11,336 nt of DNA from Candidatus Bathyarchaeota archaeon. GTDB taxonomy: Archaea; Thermoproteota; Bathyarchaeia; Bathyarchaeales; Bathyarchaeaceae. The stretch's first letter is position 1. Every line of letters begins with the position of its first letter. The position numbers were made by a program, and so were the translations under genes. Below the pieces are notes generated by a model. That model saw only the letters and a program-made list of their open reading frames with translations, was not told the DNA's origin and did no database searches. This document shows, one piece after another, positions 5,804-11,336 of the stretch. The DNA lies in the NCBI GenBank assembly GCA_020356305.1, contig CP070636.1:1651991-1663326 (forward strand), read 5' to 3'.

Positions 5804-6775
5804 CTAGTTTTGATAGATGAGAGTGCCTGTTTTTCCTTCAAGTGCCTTGACAACATTGTCCAGTGAGGTGATTATCGCCTTTTCCCCATTCGATTCGAGG
5901 AATCGTATACACGCCTTGACTTTTGGTTCCATACTTCCTGGAAGAAAGTGCCCCTCTTCCAAGTACTTTTTCGCTTCATTGATGGTCATCTTGTTAATAT
6001 TTTGTTCGTTAGGCTCGCCGAAGTTTAGCTTCACTTTCTCTACATCTGTCAGAATGATGAACACGTTCGCGTTAACAACTTCAGCCAGTCTTTCGCCAGC
6101 CAGATCTTTGTCTATCACCGCCTCAACACCCTTGCAACGCCCATGCGCGTCCAATACCACCGGTATGCCTCCGCCTCCAGAAGCGATGACTATGAAACCT
6201 GTGTCAACCAGTTTTCTTATAGCCGCTCCTTCAACATTAGCCACTGGATATGGAGAAGGAACTACTCTTCTCCAAGCTTTTTCTTCTAGAGGTTTAACCT
6301 TCTTGATTATGTACTCTGGATGTTCTCTCTTGATCCTCGAAGCTTCTTCCTCTGTGAAAAAATCGCCTACAGGTTTTGAGGCGGCATCACCAAAGAATTC
6401 TGGATCGCCCTTGTCTACCCGTACTTGGTTTACTACTGCCAAGACCGGCGTCTCCATTCCTTCATCTTTCAGACAGTTCATTAATGTTTGCTGGAGCATA
6501 TATCCAATCTGCCCTTGCGTCATGGCTCCGACAATGTCCATGGTTTGAGCTGGCACAAGATGTTTGCTTTCTTCTTGCTGTACCATAAGGTTGCCGATCT
6601 GTGGGCCATTGCCATGAGTTATTACTAGTCTGTCGTCTTTTTCCATCGTTTTGACTATTTGTGCCAAAAGTCTGCAAGTCATATAACAATTCTTGAACTG
6701 TTCGTCTGAGCTTCCTCTCTCGTCTGCTTGTTTTATGGCGTTGCCCCCAAGAGCAATTAGAATTCTTCTAACCAT
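5804..6775 (-). CDS. arcC: Carbamate kinase
   Basis: 323-residue amino-acid-kinase-fold enzyme that interconverts carbamoyl phosphate + ADP and carbamate (CO2 + NH3) + ATP. Motifs in order: ILIALGGNAI (7-14), VITHGNGPQIGNL (51-63), VVNQVRVD (114-121), SKPVGDFF, WRRVVPSPYP (168-177), IASGGGGIPVV (197-207), EAVIDKDLAGERLAEVVNAN and PGSMEPKV (279-286). The last is usually GSMGPKV, so the second Gly is Glu here. Length matches the family. The ATG at 6773-6775 is chosen because the family begins a few residues before ALGGNA, GGGAG lies about 11 nt upstream, and the TATA box at 6829-6837 would put the transcript start downstream of the earlier ATG at 6868. No arginine deiminase or carbamoyltransferase gene is adjacent, so whether it makes ATP from carbamoyl phosphate or supplies carbamoyl phosphate is open. 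Confidence 0.95.
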   Translation of the reverse strand: MVRRILIALGGNAIKQADERGSSDEQFKNCYMTCRLLAQIVKTMEKDDRLVITHGNGPQIGNLMVQQEESKHLVPAQTMDIVGAMTQGQIGYMLQQTLMNCLKDEGMETPVLAVVNQVRVDKGDPEFFGDAASKPVGDFFTEEEASRIKREHPEYIIKKVKPLEEKAWRRVVPSPYPVANVEGAAIRKLVDTGFIVIASGGGGIPVVLDAHGRCKGVEAVIDKDLAGERLAEVVNANVFIILTDVEKVKLNFGEPNEQNINKMTINEAKKYLEEGHFLPGSMEPKVKACIRFLESNGEKAIITSLDNVVKALEGKTGTLIYQN

Positions 6776-6828
6776 TGTTGTTGGTTCTCCCGTCTGGTCA
6801 GAGATGAGCAATACACGCACAACGTCAA

Positions 6829-6837
6829 GATATATTC
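6829..6837 (-). promoter_or_regulatory. TATA box for carbamate kinase
   Basis: The minus strand reads AAAGAATATATCTTG; AATATATC is TATA-like and lies about 55 nt upstream of the carbamate kinase ATG. It predicts a leader of roughly 30 nt that includes the GGGAG ribosome site. No clear BRE is seen. Confidence 0.4.
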
Positions 6838-7116
6838 TTTGTTGTTCTTCACACGGGCACCAGCTCACACCAAACTTTCCTCGGATCTATCAGGCAACTT
6901 GTTCTTCAGTTATCTCTTGAAATGTGCCCATTCCCATTTCGCTGAGCTTGCTCAGAAAGGGCCTAGGCTCCAAACATTCTGGGCGCGCGCACGGGAAAGA
7001 AGTTCCAAGAATATGAAAAATGCGCCAGTGGGTTCTTGTGCTAGGGTTTCCCTCATTTCTCTTATGCGCGCACACGGCCACAATTGGATATCAACCATGC
7101 TTGATCTCTTAAAAGG

Positions 7117-7124
7117 TTATAAAC
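7117..7124 (+). promoter_or_regulatory. TATA box for the ABC transporter operon
   Basis: AAAAGG followed by TTATAAAC (7117-7124) makes a good BRE plus TATA pair. The predicted start about 25 nt downstream (near 7146) leaves a short leader that contains the GAGGAG ribosome site before the TTG at 7164. Confidence 0.6.
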
Positions 7125-7163
7125 TAATAGAAGAGTTTCCTTGAGACAAATGAGGAGCAGATA

Positions 7164-8243
7164 TTGGTCCACGACGAGAACAATGACGTCTACAGCATAA
7201 AAACTGTCGATCTTGCTAAATCATTTAGGAAAAAGAAGCACAAAGGCATCTTTGGTTTCCTAAAGAAAGGGAACCAGAAAGAAAAATCGGAGAAAGAGGT
7301 CACAGTAGCGCTAGATCATGTCAACTTGAGAATTCGTACTGGAGAACTCTTTGGTTTACTCGGTCCCAACGGTGCGGGAAAAACAACCTTAGTCAAGTGT
7401 CTATCCACTATACTGATTCCAGACGAGGGCACTGCAATAATAAACGGCTTTGACATTAGAAAACAGACAACATTGGTCAGAGCCAGCTTAGGCATGGTCA
7501 TCGGTGGAGAACGTACTCTCTACTGGAAACTCACAGCCAGGGACAACCTGATGTACTTTGCCTCTTTGTACAAGATGCCTCGAAAGAGAATAAAGAAAAG
7601 AGTCGACGAACTGCTTGAAGCAATGAATCTTCTGGATCGTGCTGACGAGAGGCTTGAAGACTACAGCACTGGAATGAGGCAGAAGGTTGCCATAGCCCGT
7701 GCGTTGCTTCATGATCCTCCAGTTCTCCTGCTAGACGAGCCCACACTTGGATTAGATCCAACATTCTCACGGCAAATCCGCAACCAAATTCGAGAACTAA
7801 GCAAAAAAGAGGGAAAAACAGTGCTTTTAGCTACGCACTACATGGAAGAGGCTGATGAATTGTGTGATCGGATAGCAATCGTTAACGAAGGAAAGATTAT
7901 CGCAGTAGGCACTTCAGACGAGCTCAAAGCTATGGTCAAAGAAACTGAATTAGTAGAGGTAATATGCTATAATCCGCCTCAAAATGCTGAAGAATACCTA
8001 AGAACTCTTTGTCCAGACGTTGAGATCGTGACTATTGTTCGGGGAGAAAAAGAAAAAGGCACCCCATCGAGAATCAAACTCATCGGAGGAAACGCAGAAA
8101 AGCGAATTGGCACAGTGGTTGACGCACTTCGCAAGAAGAACTCACAAATAACCAGCCTCAACATCAGTGTGCCTACTCTCGAAGATGTGTTCATCAAGTT
8201 GACTGGAGCGAAACTCACAGAAGGAGAAAGCAGAGATCAATGA
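7164..8243 (+). CDS. ABC-2 type transporter, ATP-binding subunit (DrrA/NatA-like)
   Basis: 359-residue ATPase that would power the two permeases encoded next. Walker A GPNGAGKTT (67-75), a degenerate signature YSTGMRQ (167-173), Walker B VLLLDEP with D191/E192, D-loop GLD and H-loop H225 (LATHY) are visible. The Q-loop position reads MVIGGERTLYWKLT, without the usual Gln, a form found in the ABC-2 exporter group. A Lys-rich insertion (about 22-46, containing KKKHKGIFGFLKKG) separates the first strand from the core, and residues 255-350 form a DrrA-like C-terminal extension. The start is TTG at 7164: GAGGAG (7152-7157) is 6 nt upstream and no in-frame ATG exists nearby. The last 4 nt overlap the first permease. 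Substrate unknown; drug, lipid, polysaccharide or Na+ export all fit this family. Confidence 0.95.
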   Translation: MVHDENNDVYSIKTVDLAKSFRKKKHKGIFGFLKKGNQKEKSEKEVTVALDHVNLRIRTGELFGLLGPNGAGKTTLVKCLSTILIPDEGTAIINGFDIRKQTTLVRASLGMVIGGERTLYWKLTARDNLMYFASLYKMPRKRIKKRVDELLEAMNLLDRADERLEDYSTGMRQKVAIARALLHDPPVLLLDEPTLGLDPTFSRQIRNQIRELSKKEGKTVLLATHYMEEADELCDRIAIVNEGKIIAVGTSDELKAMVKETELVEVICYNPPQNAEEYLRTLCPDVEIVTIVRGEKEKGTPSRIKLIGGNAEKRIGTVVDALRKKNSQITSLNISVPTLEDVFIKLTGAKLTEGESRDQ

Positions 8244-9094
8244 AAATGCATCCTTTAGAAGCAGATTCTTTTAAGGCAAATCTTTCAATTATCTGGAGTG
8301 AAGTTGTCAAGAACATTAGATTCTTGATGGCATACCCAGTAATTTTCGTTTTCTGGACGATTTTTCCGTTCTTCTGGTTCATCCCCTTCATATTTCAAGG
8401 TCAAGCTTTCGTTGGAGGTCTACAGAGTGCAAGCTTTGAGCAGTTTGCGGGGACTTCGGATTACATCCCGTTCATAGTGATTGGTGCGATCCTTAACGGG
8501 TACGTGCTTACTTCCCTATATGGCGTGGGAGAGAGCATAAGAAGAGAAGCATATAGAGGAACGTTGGATTATCTGCTTTCGTCCCCATGCAACAAAGCTT
8601 TCATACTTATCGGCAAAGCCATGAGTGAGAGCATCAACAGTACAATGTACGCAGCAATACAATTCGTCGTCGGCATCTTAGTCTTTGGCATTGAAGTAAC
8701 AGTATATACAATCATGCCGATAGTTCTGATCATTTTTCTTCTAGTACTAGGGCTTTATGGAATATCGTTAATGCTGGCGGCAGTATCTCTGCAGTTCAAG
8801 CAGGCTCATGATCTGGCACATACGTTAGAATATGTTTTCTATGTGTTCACCCCCGTGCGTTATCCGCTTCAGAGCCTGCCTTTTTGGGCACAAGTCCTAG
8901 GCAAATTTCTTCCTTTGACCTACGCGTTAGTTGCTGTTCGAAGCCTTATGCTTCTAAAACAAAATGTTCCAGCCATCTATCAAGAAATATTTCTGCTTCT
9001 ATTAGTCGACGTGGCAGCAATTTTTCTAGGGTTCTATTTGTTCAATTGGATGGAGAGGAGAACCAAATCTTCTGGAACGATAAGTCACTATTGA
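8240..9094 (+). CDS. ABC-2 type transporter permease, first subunit
   Basis: 284-residue integral membrane protein with about six hydrophobic spans, near residues 30-54, 75-95, 135-153, 158-182, 200-225 and 249-270. Between spans 2 and 3 the cytoplasmic stretch ESIRREAYRGTLDYLLSSP is the ABC-2 coupling region. The motif TPVRYPLQSLPFWAQVL followed by PLTYALVAVRSLML is the conserved ABC-2 segment before the last span. The ATG overlaps the ATPase stop (ATGA), with GGAG about 13 nt upstream; a second in-frame ATG at 8246 is an alternative start. It is expected to pair with the next permease as a heterodimer. Confidence 0.92.
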   Translation: MKMHPLEADSFKANLSIIWSEVVKNIRFLMAYPVIFVFWTIFPFFWFIPFIFQGQAFVGGLQSASFEQFAGTSDYIPFIVIGAILNGYVLTSLYGVGESIRREAYRGTLDYLLSSPCNKAFILIGKAMSESINSTMYAAIQFVVGILVFGIEVTVYTIMPIVLIIFLLVLGLYGISLMLAAVSLQFKQAHDLAHTLEYVFYVFTPVRYPLQSLPFWAQVLGKFLPLTYALVAVRSLMLLKQNVPAIYQEIFLLLLVDVAAIFLGFYLFNWMERRTKSSGTISHY

Positions 9095-9112
9095 AGGTGT
9101 GATGACTCGAAG

Positions 9113-10003
9113 ATGAAAGATAAGAACGTTCATGATTCGCGGAGAACTTTGATTCCTCATGGTTTTACGCTGGCCAACTTGAAAGCTGAAATTAGGGCAA
9201 TTTGGGAAAATAACATGAAAGAGTGGAAAATAGAACTCACATATCCCATTAGCTTCGTTAGACAATGCATCGAACCAATAATCTTCTTGTTGCCCTTCAT
9301 TATTTACGGTCTAGTCCTGGTAGGAGGAAGATACAGCGATAGTTTGATGAATCTCGTCGGGACAGATGATATCGTCACCTACATTTTCACTGGTTACATA
9401 ATCATGGGTTTCATAGGAACATCTGTTTGGGCGATGGGGTTCAGCATCCGGAAAGAACAGTGGTATGGAACGTTGGAATCCATATATGTCACTCCAACCA
9501 GCCGAATTAGCTTCGTTCTTGGTATGGCTTTGCACAGTGTGGTGCATGAAGGGATCGCCGTGTTTTTTGAATTCTCGGTTATATACGCAGTCTTCGGCTT
9601 GCTATTAAAAATTGACGGCATACTGCCGGCGCTAGTCATATTTGCCCTCATGATGTTGGCGCTTTGTGGGTTTGGAATATTCGTCTCGTCGCTTGCATTG
9701 ATTCTAAAAGAAGGCTGGATAATTTCAGAAGGCTTATACAGCGTTTTGATGATCCTATCTCCAGTAGCCTATCCCCTAACAGTACTTCCTAACGTAGCTC
9801 AGCAAATGAGCAAAATGTTTCCAACGGCCCCAGCACTGATTGGGATACGCAGTTTCCTGATTGAAAACTATACTCCTAAAGTCATAGGAAACGTGTTTTT
9901 GCACCTCTTGGCGCTGGATCTAGCTTGGATATTCTTCGGCGTCATAATCTTCTATGCGACTGATGTTTACGTACGAAAAAGAGGCACCTTGGGAAAATAT
10001 TAG
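9113..10003 (+). CDS. ABC-2 type transporter permease, second subunit
   Basis: 296-residue membrane protein, a diverged paralogue of the preceding permease. It has an N-terminal cytoplasmic extension (about 1-48) and six spans, near 50-72, 87-110, 140-165, 170-197, 205-228 and 258-283. The coupling segment SIRKEQWYGTLESIYVTPTSR and the motif SPVAYPLTVLPNVAQQ with ALIGIRSFL align by eye with the first permease. It begins 18 nt after that gene; AAGGTG at 9095-9100 is a somewhat distant SD. No further transporter gene follows: the next gene is 130 nt away and belongs to histidine breakdown. Confidence 0.92.
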   Translation: MKDKNVHDSRRTLIPHGFTLANLKAEIRAIWENNMKEWKIELTYPISFVRQCIEPIIFLLPFIIYGLVLVGGRYSDSLMNLVGTDDIVTYIFTGYIIMGFIGTSVWAMGFSIRKEQWYGTLESIYVTPTSRISFVLGMALHSVVHEGIAVFFEFSVIYAVFGLLLKIDGILPALVIFALMMLALCGFGIFVSSLALILKEGWIISEGLYSVLMILSPVAYPLTVLPNVAQQMSKMFPTAPALIGIRSFLIENYTPKVIGNVFLHLLALDLAWIFFGVIIFYATDVYVRKRGTLGKY

Positions 10004-10133
10004 CTAGACCCTGTATGATGCCAGAAAATTAATTTGCACGTATTGATCAGATAGACGAAATCTTTCATTCATGTGACGGAAGGACTTAAGGCTTCTCTGA
10101 TTATGTATAATTTCTAGAAATGGAGGATGCACC

Positions 10134-11057
10134 GTGAGAGAGATAATAGAATGCGTGCCAAACTTCAGCACCTCCAACCCCAAGGTTGTAGAGTCAATTC
10201 TGAACGAGATAACAAAGGTCAAGGGGGCCTATCTTCTTGATCACACCTACGATGGCTACTACAATAGATTGGTGGTCACCTATATTGGGAGTAGAAACGC
10301 TGTTTATGCGTCGGCACTTAATTCGGCGATAAAGGCGATAGAGCTAATAGACATGAATAAACAGAAAGGGCAGCATCCTCGCATAGGAGCTGTAGATGTT
10401 GTCCCTTTCATTCCTATAAAAAACGTTAGTATGAAAGACTGCATCGACGTAGCAAAAAAGTTTGGAAAAACCCTTGCTGAAAGGTGCAACGTTCCCATAT
10501 ATCTTTACGGAGAGGCTGCCACCAGCCTAGAGAGAAGTGATTTGGATTGGCTAAGGCGAGGCGAATACGAAAAACTTGAAAAGATGCTCAAAAAACAGGA
10601 GCGAAAACCCGACTTCGGACCAGCGCTCCCCCATCCAACAGCAGGCGCAACAATAACCGGAGCCCGCAAGGTCATTGTAGGCTTCAACGTCAACTTGGGA
10701 ACTCCAGACATGAGAATAGCCAAGAAAATCGCCAAGGCTTTGCATGCCAAGAAAGGAGGACCAGCCTTCGTGAAGGCTATGGCCGCCAAGATACCTGAGA
10801 AGGCCATCACTCAAATTGGGATGAGCATAAGCGATTTTGAGAAAATACCCCTCTATCGGGTCTTCGAGCTAATCAAAATTGAAGCAGAAAGATACAATGT
10901 CCCAATTGTTGCATCGGAATTCTGCGGACTACTCCCATTGCAAGCCATAACAGATACGGTCGCATACTACTTGAAGATAGACGATTTTAACGAGAATAAA
11001 ATTCTCGAAGTAGCTATACAAAAGTCTATGGAAAAAAGGCGAGAGGAAAGTGAGTAA
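10134..11057 (+). CDS. ftcD: Glutamate formiminotransferase (stand-alone, no cyclodeaminase domain)
   Basis: 307-residue protein that transfers the formimino group of N-formimino-glutamate, a histidine breakdown product, to tetrahydrofolate, giving glutamate and 5-formimino-THF. Family motifs are ECVPNFS at the N-terminus, YNRLVVTYIG, the catalytic-His segment HPRIGAVDVVPFIPI, FGPALPHPTAGATITGARKVIVGFN over the N/C subdomain junction, and QIGMSISDFEKIPLYRVFE. Length equals the two formiminotransferase subdomains alone; the cyclodeaminase part of animal FTCD is absent and would need a separate gene. The start is GTG at 10134 with a strong GGAGG SD (10122-10126). A TATA-like GTATAATT (10105-10112) is too close for a leader that includes the SD, so the promoter is unclear. 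It overlaps hutI by 8 nt. In an archaeon the C1 carrier could be a methanopterin rather than folate. Confidence 0.93.
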   Translation: MREIIECVPNFSTSNPKVVESILNEITKVKGAYLLDHTYDGYYNRLVVTYIGSRNAVYASALNSAIKAIELIDMNKQKGQHPRIGAVDVVPFIPIKNVSMKDCIDVAKKFGKTLAERCNVPIYLYGEAATSLERSDLDWLRRGEYEKLEKMLKKQERKPDFGPALPHPTAGATITGARKVIVGFNVNLGTPDMRIAKKIAKALHAKKGGPAFVKAMAAKIPEKAITQIGMSISDFEKIPLYRVFELIKIEAERYNVPIVASEFCGLLPLQAITDTVAYYLKIDDFNENKILEVAIQKSMEKRREESE

Positions 11058-11336
11058 GAAAACCGTAGATCTTCTGATTGAAAACGCGAGCGAAGTCATC
11101 ACTCTTCGAGGAGGAAGTCAAAAGCCCCTTCTAGGCGAACAGATGAAAAACCTGGAAATTATCAGAGACGGAAGCGTAGCTATTAATGAAGGGAAAATCG
11201 TCTGCGTGGGGAAAACGTCAGTACTCAGACCGAAATTTGAAGGCGAAGAAACAATAGATGCTAGTGAAAAAGTTGTTATGCCCGGTTTTGTAGACCCCCA
11301 CACTCACCTTGTTTTCGCTGGTTCCAGAGAAGATGA
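11050..11336 (+). CDS. hutI: Imidazolonepropionase, 3'-truncated by window end
   Basis: The first 95 codons of an amidohydrolase-superfamily enzyme that opens imidazolone-5-propionate to N-formimino-glutamate, the substrate of the preceding formiminotransferase. The N-terminal beta-sandwich (DLLIENASEVITL, then GSVAINEGKIVCVG) is followed by VVMPGFVDPHTHLVFAGSRED, whose H84 and H86 are metal ligands; this string is close to diagnostic for HutI. The GTG at 11050 overlaps the ftcD end by 8 nt, with GAGAGG at 11041-11046 just before it, so translation is likely coupled. The frame remains open at the window edge, and about three quarters of the protein is missing. Confidence 0.92.
   Translation, partial: MSKKTVDLLIENASEVITLRGGSQKPLLGEQMKNLEIIRDGSVAINEGKIVCVGKTSVLRPKFEGEETIDASEKVVMPGFVDPHTHLVFAGSRED

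Larger units (their letters stand above)
6776..7163. other. 388-nt divergent intergenic region with GC-rich palindromes
   Basis: This spacer lies between the divergent carbamate kinase and ABC transporter genes and carries a TATA box for each. Its middle holds the dyad CTGAGC-TT-GCTCAG (about 6941-6954), the palindrome GCCTAGGC (about 6961-6968), a GCGCGCGCAC tract (6983-6992) and TGCGCGCA (7065-7072). The minus strand between about 6890 and 6980 can be read as a gene tail ending PFLSKLSEMGMGTFQEI before a TGA, but no start, SD or known family supports a gene. I see no tRNA or other structured RNA gene. Confidence 0.5.

Noticed and set aside
5817..6548. Long 243-codon plus-strand ORF opposite carbamate kinase
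   Set aside because: It lies wholly antisense to a strongly supported carbamate kinase gene, has no SD or recognisable motif, and its Ser/Thr/Pro-rich composition is typical of a shadow frame.
6776..6868. Longer carbamate kinase start at 6868
   Set aside because: The extra 31 residues precede the usual N-terminus, and the predicted TATA box lies inside this stretch.
6941..6968. Tight palindromes CTGAGCTTGCTCAG and GCCTAGGC as a possible tRNA or structured RNA
   Set aside because: No T-loop, anticodon arm or acceptor pairing could be found; the stem has only a 2-nt loop, so a DNA-level element is more likely than an RNA gene.
6839..7144. 101-codon plus-strand ORF in the divergent spacer
   Set aside because: No ribosome site, implausible composition, and it runs through both the TATA box for carbamate kinase and that of the ABC operon.
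1..11336. CRISPR arrays, insertion sequences, tRNA or rRNA genes
   Set aside because: No spaced direct repeats, transposase-like ORF, terminal inverted repeats or conserved RNA motifs were seen by eye on either strand.

Overview
The window looks like a chromosomal segment from an archaeon. TATA-like boxes lie upstream of SD-led genes, GTG and TTG starts are used, the genes are tightly overlapped, and the HisF and HAD proteins look archaeal. An uncultured lineage such as Bathyarchaeia would fit the mix of histidine biosynthesis, a methyl-corrinoid protein and amino-acid fermentation genes. That placement is inference, because there is no rRNA or other phylogenetic marker here. No tRNA, rRNA, CRISPR array or insertion sequence was recognised.

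Region 1 (1-4754, + strand) is a compact histidine biosynthesis operon: hisC (5' end cut off), a HAD phosphatase-like gene, hisB (dehydratase only), hisA, hisF and hisIE. Genes overlap by 11 nt or are 1-15 nt apart, and nearly every start has a Shine-Dalgarno. hisH is not at its common place between hisB and hisA. No classical histidinol-phosphate phosphatase is visible, and the HAD gene between hisC and hisB is the obvious candidate for that step.

Region 2 (4755-6850, - strand, convergent to his) holds a carbamate kinase gene and a separate two-gene unit. The unit is an unrecognised 57-residue basic protein, missing from a standard long-ORF list, which overlaps the start of a MtaC/MttC-type corrinoid protein gene. 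No methyltransferase gene accompanies the corrinoid gene. Just downstream is a 23-codon open stretch that reads like the C-terminal tail of a uroporphyrinogen-decarboxylase-fold (MtaA/MtbA-like) methyltransferase, suggesting a deleted partner gene. The non-coding DNA here and up to 7163 repeats a GC-rich palindrome, TGCGCGCA, that is absent from the coding DNA.

Region 3 (7117-10003, + strand) is an ABC-2 type exporter: one ATPase (TTG start, clear TATA box) and two different permeases, the first overlapping the ATPase by 4 nt.

Region 4 (10134 to the end, + strand) begins a histidine-degradation (hut) operon: a stand-alone glutamate formiminotransferase and an imidazolonepropionase cut by the window edge. 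The segment therefore encodes both making and breaking down histidine, with the breakdown arm passing a one-carbon unit to a folate-type carrier.
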